Translations under genes and position numbers: made by a program | Notes under the pieces: model-generated | What the model saw: the letters and a program-made list of their open reading frames with translations, nothing else | The model's database searches: none | What the model was told of the DNA's origin: nothing | NCBI GenBank assembly: GCA_032164295.1 | Contig: JAJHTX010000007.1 | Coordinates: 310,001-374,000 of the forward strand | Direction: 5' to 3' | DNA from: Inonotus obliquus | Taxonomy: Eukaryota; Basidiomycota; Agaricomycetes; Hymenochaetales; Hymenochaetaceae | Length of the DNA: 64,000 nt | Shown here: piece after piece, positions 26,039-37,560 of the stretch | Layout: each line of letters begins with the position of its first letter | How positions within the stretch are numbered: the first letter of the stretch is position 1

Positions 26039-27187
26039 TCAGAAGAACCAATCATCTATATCCGAAGCTCGTTGGACGACCTTCGGTTGAACGTCAACTC
26101 CGGAAATCTTGAAAGCACCAAGCAACCTTGACATAGTCTCCAATATAATACGTCGATGCGTCGTCAAGACCGTCATTGACTGCAAGGCAGGAAATGCTTC
26201 CTTAACGAATCGAACAAGTATTCTCAGAATCTCGGAATAGCTGACTCCATCGGTGCGTAGTGAGGTGCTGGAACATTCACGCCACAGCCAGGCGGAATGC
26301 AGAAAGAATGCACGATAGTCCAGCTGTTAGGAGTTCTTGAAGCGGAAATGTGACTCGACGGCTAATGGGGAAGAGCATGGAGCTCGGAGTTGGAAAGGAT
26401 AATATAAAATTGACCGGAGTGTCATCACGGTTCAACGGAATGAATGAAAGAGCGAAATGAGTGAGCAATTCGAGTGGCCACGACGCCGCGCAAGGATCCT
26501 TGCACGCGTCCAACATCATTTCTAAGTCGGGGGAAGAGAAACTTAGTTCGAGGTGGGTTATCCCGATCAGAGCGTTGGGACGACCAGAGAAGTGGAATAG
26601 ATATCGTGAAGCGAGAAGCTTCAATACGCGGAGAGAAGATGAAAGACTCTGTGTCACGTCACATAATCCATTCTCCGCATGTGCCAGCTCCTTATCCTGT
26701 CAAGAAAACACGCTAATTGCATCAAACTCGATATGCATGAGGCTAGGTGGAACCGTGGATAGTACAGTTCTCTCACCCACACACCCGGGGCGGGATTCCA
26801 GCGAGACGCATGATCGATGAGTCCATCCGCGAGACTGATCGCTTGAGATCCATTCGAAAGTGACATGGCAGCATACAAGAACTCGTTCGCGATCGCCCAG
26901 AAGGAATGGCATACCAACACCACAGTTAACTTGTCCACATAGCGTACATCTGCCGTAATTGATTTTTCTTGCGGAGAAGTCTTGCCTTCGGAGTACCAAT
27001 AAGAGTCAAAGGACATCACAGGAGGGAAGAACTCCCTGCTTCCACCAGGCGAGTACTTGGACGGAGCACCCACAGAGGCTGGAACTCCGTCACTCTCATA
27101 CTTGCGGGAGTCCTGCTGGTAATGGAAGAAGGCGGAAGCTGACCCTGAACTTTCGAACACAAGTGAGACGAGAAGGCTGGCGGACAC
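26039..27187 (-). CDS. F-box-like protein with leucine-rich C-terminus, N-terminus uncertain
   Basis: It resembles Agaricomycete F-box-like proteins, which are substrate adaptors for SCF ubiquitin ligases. The stretch KLTVVLVCHSFWAIANEFLYAAMSL fits the second half of an F-box (VCHSFW...LY). After a likely intron (donor GTGAGA after PAPGVW, acceptor TTGACAG near 26700) come HAENGLCDVTQSLSSSLR and LRR-like lines (THLELSFSSPDLEMMLDA). The C-terminus is open to SDIDDWFF then TGA at 26039. One join near 26320 needs an intron or hides a frameshift. The usual LPPE start of an F-box is not seen, so the gene may be truncated or may extend upstream. A pseudogene cannot be excluded. Confidence 0.45.
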
Positions 27188-27261
27188 TGACCTCCTAATA
27201 TTCTAGTTTTGCTCATTCGTGTAGTTTGCGTGGATCACGCTAGAAGAGGAAGGAAACCGCA

Positions 27262-28383
27262 TCAGTACAAAGAAGCTAACCCCGCAAGAAAGACGAGCAC
27301 TTTCTCAGTCCGTCTACAAACACTCACCTTCTGCCATCCCGACTGACATACGGTAAGCCCAATCCAAAATGTCTCTTCCCGGCGGTCGAACACATAGTTA
27401 AAGCCCTCTGCGAATCCCTCAGGAACAACTAACCCATCATCAGCGCGTCTCATTCCTTCAAATTCATACAACAGGGCATAGGTTCGTGTCTGAGCGGACG
27501 ACATTAATATCCGGATCGTTCCAGCTCTCTTCTGCCTTCTCCAACGTCAGGAATGCGATAACCAATATTTGCGCGATGGCACGAGACAGCTCAGTGTGGA
27601 GGAACGGCTGGAACTCGAGGAACCATAGATCATTAGCGAAGAGAACTAGTTCGGTCGACGTTGTCATCGCACCGCGGGCAGATCGTGGATACGAAATTGA
27701 GGATAACCGTAGATCGAAGCATAGCGATGGAACGAATGGACTGAGTTGTTGGGAAAGCGCGAAAAGGTGCTTCTTTTACTTAGGTTGGTTAGATTGGCTT
27801 ACAGGACAAGGGGACTGCATTGAGATACACACCGTCTGCGAGATGGGGAACAGATTGAGTCTGCGAAGGCCATGCCGGCCAACCTACGCGAGGAGAAGAA
27901 CGAGAAAGCGCACAGCTTGTGAGTTGTTCATCTTCGTCCAGGAAAGATTTTGGTGCGGAGGTTCATCATGATGTATAGAAGGGAATCAAAGCAAAGCGTA
28001 TTTGTCACTCCCGGCCATTGCCGTTGCATTCAACACAGTAGGTATCGCACCGTACGTACAACTCTCCGTTCGTAATACTAGCGGTTTGCCTTTTGGAACA
28101 TCGCAACTCCCTGCGTCTGGTGAAGATATCGGACAATTGCACACTTTGACATGATCTCCCTTCCAGTGCATGCGCATCTGATAACGTCTTCATATGAAAC
28201 GTATCGATTCTGATTCTTCAATGTCTCAACAGATGGGAACTCTCTGTGTTGGGCACAATCTCCCATGCATCGACTTCTATCTCTGAGACAGGAATAGTTG
28301 TAACAACTGGTTCTGCTTCTGCCCGTTGAACATCGGTGTGTCCTTCCCGGTGCTCCATCTCTGCGAGATTGATCATCACACAC
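27262..28383 (-). CDS. Unrecognised minus-strand gene related to the array-spacer remnants
   Basis: I do not recognise this family. The most coding-like parts are TSTELVLFANDLWFLEFQPF through TLEKAEESW (27.50-27.68 kb) and YALLYEFEGMRRADDGLVV through FDRREETFWIGLTVCQSG (27.32-27.49 kb). A separate open stretch near 28.2-28.37 kb reads MINLAEMEHREG... and EVDAWEIVP. DNA from 27510 to 27690 aligns with decayed copies at 15.5-15.7 kb and 19.67-19.83 kb and with the AMTTSTK remnants in the other spacers. It lies divergent to DUF6533 copy 6, the same layout as in the array. Exons are not resolved, and this member may also be decaying or may be the 5' part of the F-box-like gene. Confidence 0.3.
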
Positions 28384-28547
28384 ATCCCAGAGAAAACAGA
28401 AACATCAGAACTATCATGGTTCGGTGATTGATACAGCTATAAGCATCTAAACGTGCTTGATCAGAAATGTAACTACTTATGCCCAAGGTTTCGATGACAT
28501 TGTCCACTTTCTCCTGTCCACATCGTTCATACACCTTTGCTTGTATC

Positions 28548-30219
28548 ATGGCCGTATCTACTCGATCCTATGATGAGTATATCAACCCCAGTCAAGTCGC
28601 CCTTTGGGTTTCTGAGACGATTAATGCACAGAATTTTCAGATTGCAGTTGTTGTCGTCCTGTCCTATGATATTAGTAAGCTCAATGTAAAATACTATTTG
28701 GAAACTACTAACGACAACAAAGTGATTACAATGGACAAAGAGGTGTTTCATCATGTTAAAATCTTCGTCATCCATGGAGAGTGATTCCTTGTTATATGTA
28801 ATATAGATCAGATACTTCTGGGTATGTTGGATAAACCCATACTATACTAAAAATGTTACTAACTAATTTCACGCAAAGAAAATCCCACGAAAGGCAGTTG
28901 ATTTCATCTACTTCACGGTGAGAGCCTCTTCACTTTCCCAATTACTTAATTCTCAAACGTCCAGACACAGAATCGATGTGTTGGGCTATTTGGGGCTATT
29001 GCGAGACTATTTTGTGCGTGAATCGATCAGGAGTTTCCTCAAAGAATTGTCTGCTTACCCGCTTACAGGGAACACTTCCAATCCGGGTGTTGGTCTGTAA
29101 GGATTTCACACTCGTTTTTTACGTCATGTTAATTATTGACTAAGGTGTGAGTAACTAAGAATGAGTTCGAAATTCAGTCTTGAACAATATCCATTAGGCG
29201 ATTATTCGCAGTGGGCAAGGAATATTTCCAGTTGGTATTCTTCCTTGAATATTCTTGAAGTCTCGTTGACAGCAGATTAGACTGGATAACCATAATCTTG
29301 ATCGATTGTTCGTCATACAGACACTTTCTTTCTATTTTTCTGGCTCAGTGAACTTCATAGATATCCTCATGATTCGTGTACTTGCCCTTTACTCTCAGGG
29401 TATGCAGTAACATGTCCTATGGGCTATTCTCACTTCTCTACAGATACTAGGCTTTTTAAACAGCTTGGATCATTGCTTGTAGTGGATGCAGTCCTCAAGC
29501 TAGGAATGGTCATTTATCTCGATGTCTCACAGAACGGTGAGTTTCCTTTGAAGAGCCATGCGTAGTACTCACAGCAAATCCAGTCACAATCTCGTACCTT
29601 CCTGGTAATATTGCCGTTTGCAACATTGGTGACCCTCCGGCATGGCAATGGGGTGTAGTGGATTGGTGAGTGATGTTACTCAGATAGGATCTGGGCATCT
29701 AATAAGATCGACATAGGTCAATCCCGATAGTGTACGGAGTTATTCTTGTGCTAGTTGCACTTTATAAAGTCGCGGAGTACTGGAAACTATCTTCTCGGTT
29801 CAGAGAATTAAAAGTCATGAAAATTCTCGTGCGAGACCAGATTCTGTATTGTCTTCTGTGAGTGTCACAGTCATCTGCAAATGATAATCTGACGGTACTT
29901 CAGAGTCATTGTCATCTGCACGCTGTCCATCATGTCTGTTCTACTCAGATTCTCCAGCGAAATTGCATCAACTATTCTTGGTCGACTTGGGGTTCCATCT
30001 TTCCTTTCAGTTCTTGGCAGCCGACTGCTATTCAATTTGAAGGAAGCAGGAGATCAGGGCCAGTATGATGAAACGTCATTGAGAACTCAGTCCAGAACTG
30101 TGAGCAACATTGTATTCGCCGATCTGGGAAATATTCAAAGGTAACCAGTCATCCGATTTGCTCCTCAGTCTAGGATCTGATCTTATTTCAGGAGCACGGA
30201 TACAGAAACTGTCGACTAG
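28548..30219 (+). CDS. DUF6533-domain multi-pass membrane protein, copy 6 (outside the array)
   Basis: The start is the ATG of MAVSTRSYDEYINPS. Exons join to NFQIAVVVVLSYDI, ITMDKE, IRYFWKIPRKAVDFIYFT, NRCVGLFGAIARLF, WITIILID, ILMIRVLALYSQ, LFKQLGSLLVVDAVLKLGMVIYLDV, YLPGNIAVCNIGDPPAWQWGVVDW, SIPIVYGVILVLVALYKVAEYW, FRELKVMKILVRDQILY, LGSRLLFNLKEAGDQG. The tail is STDTETVD then TAG. It is clearly more distant from the five array copies than they are from each other, so it is probably an older paralogue. All exons followed stay in frame. Confidence 0.72.
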
Positions 30220-30828
30220 TTCAGAGAGAACTGAGCAAGGACTTTCGAAAGAGTCGTCTCTTCATACGGAGGTGGGCTGGAAATTTACTTCTTCGCAATC
30301 GTTGTCAGCCTCAAACGTCTGTCTCAGATATATGCCAACTAATTTCGTCAGAATTCACGCTCGCAATTTACCTCCCTTTCCTTACTTCTCTGTACATATT
30401 TATCAGGCGATCTTCATTCCCGACGTCAGACAGGGCTGAAAGATCAGGAAAACCTCGTCTTGTGTATTTAATATTTATAATTTGGATGTACCGCATGGGT
30501 TCTCCATGAGGGCGAATCGAATACATGGAGGACTTATTTGAATTGATCAAATCATTATCGTTCATCGCGAAAATCACCTCGCGAATCACACTCTCAGAAG
30601 AGAACGCGTTGAGTCGACCCATGAACTTGAAAAATAAGCTGTTACGCCTATGCATCTATCTGTCTATCAGTCACGTTAGTCATACACCCTGATATTTGAG
30701 AATTGTTTTACCTGACATCTCGACTGCGTTCATTTTCATGAGGTGTGACCGTGACAAAGTCCGATGATACACGGTGTTACGCATCTCTGGTGCGACATAC
30801 ACGTCTTCTCCTCCCTTAGACCATCCAA
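30220..30828. other. Intergenic, no gene seen
   Basis: This is about 0.6 kb between DUF6533 copy 6 and the PP4 gene. The frames here are short and without motifs. It should hold the PP4 promoter. Confidence 0.5.
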
Positions 30829-32032
30829 ATGCCGAGTGACCTGGACGAGTAAGTACGTGTCCCTATTCTTCATGTATGATAGCGGACAGACTGATTTGAC
30901 AAAGTCAGATAGCCCAGCTCGTTCGCTGTGAGCCAATATCAGAAGAACAAGTCAAGCAGTTGTGCCTAAAGGCTCGTGAAATCTTGATCGAGGAGGGAAA
31001 CGTACAGGCGGTTGATTCGCCAGTGACAGTGAGTCCGCAGTGTTCTTAAAGCACAAACAGGCTTTGAGCATAAGCGCTACGCGTCTAGATATGCGGCGAT
31101 ATACACGGTCAGTTCTGGGACATGATGGAACTGTTCAAGGTTGGAGGTTTCTGTCCCGATACCAACTATCTTTTCATGGGCGACTTCGTGGACCGAGGAT
31201 TCTACTCCGTCGAGACTTTCCTTCTTCTTCTCGCGTATAAAGTGCGATATCCGGATCGTATCACGCTAATTCGTGGGAACCACGAATCTCGACAGATCAC
31301 CCAGGTGTATGGCTTCTACGATGAATGCCAGAGAAAATATGGTTCTGCGAATGTCTGGCGATATTGTTGTGAGGTCTTCGACTACCTTGCACTTGGCGCC
31401 ATTGTAGATGGGAGGGTGTTCTGTATCCATGGCGGGTTGAGCCCAAACTTGCAGGGAATCGATCAGGTGAGCAAGTTATCGCAGCTCTTATAGAGGAAGA
31501 TTGTTGATTTGTCATTAGATTCGAGCCATCGACCGGAAACAAGAAGTTCCTCACGACGGACCTATGTGTGATTTGTTATGGTCCGATCCAGATGATATCC
31601 AGGGATGGGGACTGTCCCCGCGCGGTGCTGGTTTCCTCTTCGGTGGGGACGTGACAAAGGCCTTCGCACATAATAACGCAATAGACCTTATCGCAAGGGC
31701 CCATCAACTTGCAATGGAAGGATACAAGCTCATGTTCGATAACACCATCGTTACGGTATGGAGTGCACCAAATTACTGCTACAGGTGAGCTTGTCGTGTG
31801 TACCTGCAGAATGCCAATACTGATAGGAACAATTGCAGATGTGGAAACGTTGCTTCCATTCTTGAGCTCGATGAGTACCTCGCACAAGAATACAAAGTGT
31901 TCCAGCACGCTCCTTCGGTCAGTCCATTCCAGTCATGTCATGAATATCTTTTGCGCTGTTGCTCACTGCTAGCTGACACAGGACGTTCGTTCGATACCGG
32001 CAAAAAGGCCACCGGCAGAGTATTTTCTCTAG
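30829..32032 (+). CDS. PPH3: Ser/Thr protein phosphatase PP4 catalytic subunit
   Basis: This is a metal-dependent Ser/Thr phosphatase of the PP2A/PP4/PP6 group, acting in the nucleus and cytosol in DNA-damage and cell-cycle control. The start ATG gives MPSDLD; the first intron joins to [16 protein letters not shown]. Metal and catalytic motifs are present in order: [22 protein letters not shown], then HGGLSP and [24 protein letters not shown] matches PP4 better than PP2A (RCGNQAA). The last exon gives [16 protein letters not shown], keeping the C-terminal YFL whose leucine is methylated in this family. The length is about 305 residues, normal for PP4. Six exons are seen. Confidence 0.92.
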
Positions 32033-32219
32033 TATTCTGTCTTTCATATCTATCTGTCCTCTGTTCTTCTCAATGTTCGTATCTGTAGCCTTATGGAATG
32101 CAGTAGTTTCGCATGAAGTATATTAATCGTACCTGATTCGGCTGTCCAGTCAGGCGTCCTATTGATAACGTACCGTTATCTTGGCCCAAGAGAAAAAACT
32201 TCCAGTGAAACAACACACA

Positions 32220-32480
32220 CTTCCACCACATAGAGAGACGATGACGATACTTGGTGTCTAAAAAGATTGCCTTGGCGTCCTGTGCATCTTGCCCTGTGGA
32301 TCTTCCAGGACTTCTACCTTTTCTCTCTTGTATGTCTCACTAGAGTCGAGTCAATCCGGCCGTCGCTCAGACTCTTCTACCATCTTGACTAAATGGCGAA
32401 TGGCCGGGGGAAATGGATCAACACTCGAAAGCGAAGCGATTCTATTATGCGGTTCTAATACCAAGCTGATCTTGCGTAAA
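32220..32480 (+). pseudogene. 5' fragment of a third copy of the unknown paired gene
   Basis: The stretch from CTTCCACCACAT through the words TTGCCCTGTGGATCTTCCAGG and GGGGAAATGG...CACTCGAAA repeats, in the same orientation, the upstream region and first codons of the gene at 34714 (34490-34760). Homology stops soon after. It therefore looks like a promoter-plus-start fragment left by a duplication. It lies just past the 3' end of the minus-strand paralogue. Confidence 0.6.
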
Positions 32481-32552
32481 ACAAATCTTATTGCTGCAAA
32501 CTTTTCTACTGCTTGGATCTCAGGAGCGCATTCTTAGTTATATATTTTATTA

Positions 32553-34031
32553 TCACATCACGCGCAAAAATTTGATATCTTCGTAGCTGAGTGTGACCTG
32601 GCCATAGGTGAGGATCTGCTCCCTACCAAATGTGAAATGTGAGTCTTCTTTTCTCTGAGTCAAAGAACGATGCTTACCTAAAAAATTCCACCTTCTCCAA
32701 TGACTCCTTATCCAATACTTCGTACGAAGTCCTTTCCTCAGACATCGATATTGCCGTACGACGGTCCGTGAGTAGCGGCTCGGGTGTCGCCAAAGCCCTT
32801 TCCAAAGCACATCCTTCCCCATTTGCCGCATCGGTGATAATGCTTTTGAGCACCCGTACCAAACACTGAACCTTTAGGTCGTGCCATGAAATGGAGGTAT
32901 TTATGAGGCTAAGCTTGTGGCCCCACTGTGGATCGTAAATCAGAGCTCGCAAGCACCGGAGAAAGATCCTAATTCCATCGAAATTTGGATGTATGTCGCC
33001 GAGTATCTTGTCTTCGAATAGATCTTTACTGCGGAATATTTTGCGTTTTTGACGGTCTAATTCCTTTCCTCTTAAGTCTTCATCCCAGTCGCGTGAGTTC
33101 CATCTACCAATCTCCGTGGAATCGAGACGGTATTTCCAACGCTTCGTATTCAAGGGGCCACACCTGGTGGTTGCGATCCATATCAGGCAAAGCAGTAGGG
33201 ACTCTGCCTGATCGGAGAATTGCCAGATATATGAGAACTCCCAATGCAACGTCGTAGAAGGCATTGTATAGACGAAACGCTACAAATGAAATAAGCAACG
33301 CCCCTCTCGAGGGTGATCCGTTACAAAAAAGGATACTTACAGGCCCTTTTTTACGCAAAAGACTCGGACCACCGTCATAATCGGTTACGATGCCCTTCCC
33401 ATCTTGAATCTGCCCTCTCGGCGCAATTGCAAGGCTCTCCAAACCAACAACATTCACAATGCAATCCATGGCGTGCTCCTTCACCTTCAGAACAGCTAAA
33501 CCGGAGAAATGCAGATTAAGACTAAATTCGATACGCTGCATCGCAAAGGGACAGCGTACTATTGATGTAATCTCTAAAAACCCAAGCTAGCTCCGATATT
33601 CTCTTAAAGTACGTTACTGGCTTGGTGATTTTTGCTAGTGCCACACGAGGTAGGAGTCGTCGGCTAACAGATTGTCTCGGAGGCCTTCTCTTGCAGAACT
33701 GGAGTAGAACTTTGAAAATTGGGCTGTCGACATAGCAGTACTCGAGCCGCTCAAAGGCAAACAAGGCAGCGTCCTCCGTCCGGATTGCACCACTAGCAGT
33801 TCCTTTGTGTACAATACTCTTGACGTTCGGCAGAGAAGAGCAGCGACAAGACTGAAGGCATCCGGCAAGGCAGGAGCAGTCTGAAGAGTCGGCAGCCACC
33901 CAGAGTGGTAGACCAGGAGAGACTTTCGTCCCTCTACCACGGTCAACTGACGAATATAGGAGCTTCTGGGCATCTAAAGATGCAAAGGCAGAGGTATATC
34001 TCGAATCAGTCGGAGTACGGTCTTTCATCAT
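32553..34031 (-). CDS. Unknown protein, member 1 of a head-to-head paralogue pair
   Basis: I do not recognise the family. The start is taken at MMKDRTPTDSRYTSAF; a longer N-terminus like that of the sister is blocked by frame changes. Exon 1 holds a Cys cluster (CSCLAGCLQSCRCSS) and QFCKRRPPRQSVSRR. Exon 2 holds LHFSGLAVLKVKEHAMD and LLISFVAFRLYNAFYDVA. Exon 3 holds IWIATTRCGPLN, GRWNSRDWDEDL, LRCLRALIYDPQWG and IITDAANGEGCAL. A last small exon reads EQILTYGQVTLSYEDIKFLRVM and ends in TGA. No transmembrane helix or catalytic motif is evident. The sister gene at 34714 shows the same blocks in the opposite direction, so the protein is under some constraint. Confidence 0.6.
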
Positions 34032-34713
34032 GGCTTCGTCGAGCGAAATCGACCAAATTTACAGCTGCCTTTGTCAGAGTATTGTCACACTGTCACACAT
34101 CCGGTTCAAAATTTGACGCGTACAAAACGCAGTGCGTTTTTCTCCACCGTCAATTCTGCTCAATAAAGAAATACATAAGCAGCCAAGGAATGTATTTGTT
34201 GACAAGTTAACAAGAAAGCCAAGAGATTTTAGCGACCACATGTGTTTTTGATGTGAGACATGGGCCCAATGGACAAAAACGAACAAAATAGCTAATCCAT
34301 CCACCAATACTGAAAAAGCATTCGAAAGAGCGCCTCAGTTCATGTAAGTATGTCTGAGAAATTTGGTGTGTGTGTGTGGCAGAGCAAAAAAGACAGCTTC
34401 GAAAAATTCTGAATCAAAGGTTTTCAATTGATTATGTAACATTCTCTTGACTCATCCTCACTGGTTCCGAAACCTACCTCTGCACACACTTCCACCACAT
34501 ACATAGAGACGATGATAATTTCTACGTTTTACGTGCTCTGGTCGCACTCCTGTCCTCAGTTTTCCACTTCAACTTGCCCTGTGGATCTTGCAGGATCTCC
34601 TACTGCATCTTTCTCTTTTACGTCCCACCTGTTCTGAAGCCACTCTTATAACGCACTAGCTTCACTCAGTTTCTTCTACAATTATCGACCAAATTTCGAG
34701 CGACGTAGGGGAA
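34032..34713. promoter_or_regulatory. Shared intergenic region of the divergent paralogue pair
   Basis: This 0.68-kb region lies between two divergent paralogues. Its right part (34490-34713) is repeated at 32220-32420, so it is part of the duplicated unit. A short GTGTGTGTGTG run lies near 34370. No gene was seen. Confidence 0.45.
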
Positions 34714-36069
34714 ATGCGCGTCGACACTTCGAAAGTTGAAGCAATTCAATTAGATTTGGCTTCGCTCGACGGAGTCACGGTGAAAGTCAGTAGCCCGACT
34801 GACTCGGGATATGCCTCGGCTTTCACATCTCCAACCACCCAGAAGCTCTCGTATTTGTCGGTCGATCATGGAAGAGGGACGAAAGTCTCTCCTGGTCTAC
34901 AGCTCTGTATGGCTTCCGGTTCTCCAGAGTGCTCCTGCCTTGCCGGATGTCGCTGCTCTTCTCTGCCGAACGTCAAGAGTGTGCAAGTTGTACTCAAAGG
35001 CACTGGTGTAATACGGACGGAGGATGCCGTCTTGTGTGCCTCTTATCGGCCTAAGTACTTCTATTCCAGCAGCCCAATATTCAAAGTTCTACCCCAGTTC
35101 TGCAAGAGAAGACCTCCGAGACAATCTGTCGGCCGGCGAGTTCTAACTCGTGTTGCATTGGCAAAAGTCACCAAGCCAGTAACGTATTTTGGGAGCAAAA
35201 CGGAGTTAACATGGGTTTTCAGATATTATGTCAATAGTACGCGGTTCCTATCCAGCATGTCACCTTCACTATTAATCCGCGTTCCTCTTGATTAGTTGTT
35301 CTGGAGGCAAGGCGAGTCGGCATGAATCTTGTGAATATTAGTCTGGAGAACCTTGCCATTGCACCGAGAGATGGGTTAATAGCGGGGAAAGGCATCATAA
35401 CATGTTATGATGACAGTCAGATTTCGTCAAGTCAAAAGAGACTCGTGAGTGTTTTTTGTGGTGGATCATCCTAAAGTCGAGCCTCGCTCATGAGATGTGT
35501 AGCTTTTCGTCTATACGATGCCTTGTCGAACGTTGCTTCCGGATTATATGGACAACAGGGGAAGCTTGGAAGGGCTGGAATCCCTTCTGCTTTGCATGCT
35601 TTGGATCACAACAACAAGGTGCGGTCCATTGAACGCGATACGGGATTCCTATGCATTTCATTTCGATTCCACGGAGCTCGGTAGATGGAACTCACGCATC
35701 CTATCCTACGATCCGTCAGGACGTGAGCAAGAACGTCGAAAACGCAGGGTCATGCAAAATAAGGACCTCTTCGAAAGCGAGGTACTCAGTGACGTACACA
35801 CATGTTTCGACAAGATAAAGAATTTCCTCCGGTGTTTGCGAGTTCTGGTCTACGATCCGCAGTGGGAACGCACACGTAATCTTATTTGCCACGCTGACCC
35901 GAAGGATTTGAAAGATAGGCAGGTTTTGGTAGGGATGTTCCAAGGAATTATAACCGATGCAGCAAAGAGGGACAAGCTGGCTTTGAAAAAAGCTTTGTCG
36001 ACGCCCGTTCTTCTACCTGCAACAAGCATGGCAGAATTAATGAAGAAGAACAAAGTTTCGCCTGCCTGA
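34714..36069 (+). CDS. Unknown protein, member 2 of the head-to-head paralogue pair
   Basis: The start MRVDTSKVEAIQLDL is supported by the directly repeated 5' fragment at 32.2-32.5 kb. Blocks match the minus-strand sister: SPTDSGYASAFTSP, GRGTKVSPGLQL, CSCLAGCRCSSLPNVKSV, QFCKRRPPRQSVGRR, LTRVALAKVTKPVTYF, then NLAIAPRDGLIAGKGI, VAFRLYDAL, LLCMLWITTTRCGPLN, LGRWNSR, FLRCLRVLVYDPQWE and IITDAAKRDKLAL. It ends MAELMKKNKVSPA and lacks the extra last exon of the sister. At least three exons are needed, with introns near 35230-35300 and 35440-35490. The function is unknown. Confidence 0.6.
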
Positions 36070-36570
36070 ACCTCTCAAGTAAGGGGAGGTGGAAGGTTTG
36101 AGAATTTGGAGATGTTTCTATCATTCTTTGAGAAACATGATGTGTTCCTGATTAATCATGGAACTCGTTTTCGATTCGATTTGACGAAAAGTAGCCAGCC
36201 GTGTACATCTTTTTTTTGATCAAAAACACTGCATAGTAATAGCGACATAACAATGGTCAGCTTCATAAACGAAAATTTTAGACTTTCAATGTGTATGAAA
36301 ATGGGTATTCTTTGTCTCTCGAACAGCGTAACATTCATCTAAACGCTATTCTGTTAATTGTTTAACGACAGTTCAGAATAACCCGGGAAGACTAAGTCAA
36401 ATTCAACTATGAACAGTGGTCCTCCCATGCACAATGAAGCTCGGAGACACAAATTTGATATGAACAACGCTTAATACGGATGAGATAACTTTCTTTCAAC
36501 TACGGCTATCGGCCCTGCCACAACCGCAGGAAATTCTGTAGCTTGAAGGGTATATCTGAACAAATCTCGT
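36070..36570. other. Intergenic between convergent genes, no gene seen
   Basis: This 0.5-kb AT-rich stretch holds the 3' flanks of the unknown gene and the CBM1 gene. Nothing else was recognised. Confidence 0.5.
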
Positions 36571-37560
36571 TTACATCTTAACAAGTCTCTTCCTAGCCGG
36601 ACACGTGCTCGAGGAGGCTCTCGACGTGGTAGTGCCGTTAGCAGTTGTCGCTACAGCCGACTCGGAAGGAGCTGAGTCTTCGTCAGTGGACGTCGTGACA
36701 ACAGCGTCGACGGTCGTGGTATCATTAGCATCGGCAATAGTGGTGGTGATGGAAGTATCTTCGGTGCCGTAAATCTCGGTCACTTCCGTTTCAGTAGTCG
36801 AACCAGCGTCGGTAGTGTAATTTGGATCGCCTGCGTCAGTCGTTGCAGTAGGTGAAGTTTCAACCTCGCTGCTTGTCGTATCGGCCGCAGCAGCGCTGCT
36901 ACTTCTTGCAGGGCATTGTCTAGTCGATCCCGAGCCAGAAGTAGTAGTAACGTCGCTCGTTTCCGCTGTCTCAGTTGCGTCCGGGTCTGATTCCGAATCC
37001 GATTCGTAGTTAGAGTCGGAGGAGGTTACAGTGCTAATAGTAGTTGTTCCAGTATCGGCAGACGAAGTTTCCGCGTAGTCAGTTGCTGTGTCATCCGTAG
37101 CAATCGAAGTAACTGCTTCATCCGTTGTTGCTGCAGCAGTGGTGCTCCTCGCGGGGCATTGTCTCGTCGATCCGGTTGCTGAGTTAGTCGTGCTCAGAGT
37201 GTCCGTAGGGACGAGAATGTTGGAGGATGTTGTGGGAATCGGTGCTGAAGAATCCGAAGTCGTATCCGATCCCGGGATGCATTGAGAGTACCCTGTAAGC
37301 ACCGCATAAGATCAAGATGACTCCAAGATAGAGAGTGACAAGAATGGATGGCATAACGTACATTCGTTCCAATACTGACAAAAGAACCCAGTCACGCAGG
37401 CCGTTTCACCATTCCAATTCTGATATCATGTATCAGTAACCTTCGACACAGGCAGATTGAGTCGACGGACGTTACCACCGCATTGACCGTAAGCACTCTG
37501 AGCGGCTCGGACGGAAAAAGCGGAGACGATAGCGAGTGGGAGGAAATAAGACGTTTTCAT
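36571..37560 (-). CDS. Secreted CBM1 protein with Ser/Thr/Asp-rich tail and CPAR motifs
   Basis: The N-terminus MKTSYFLPLAIVSAFSVRA is a signal peptide. It is followed directly by a fungal cellulose-binding module (CBM1): AYGQCGG, NWNGETACVTGFFC, then after an intron YSQCIPG, with the CBM1 Cys pattern. About 230 residues of Thr/Ser/Asp/Glu-rich sequence follow, probably heavily O-glycosylated. It is broken by two STRQCPARS motifs and a final STCPARKRLVKM. No catalytic domain is present, so it is a wall- or cellulose-binding accessory protein rather than an enzyme. I could not place a canonical GT/AG intron that joins QCGG to NWNG in frame (37.42-37.47 kb), so an unusual splice or a frameshift is possible. 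Confidence 0.7.
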
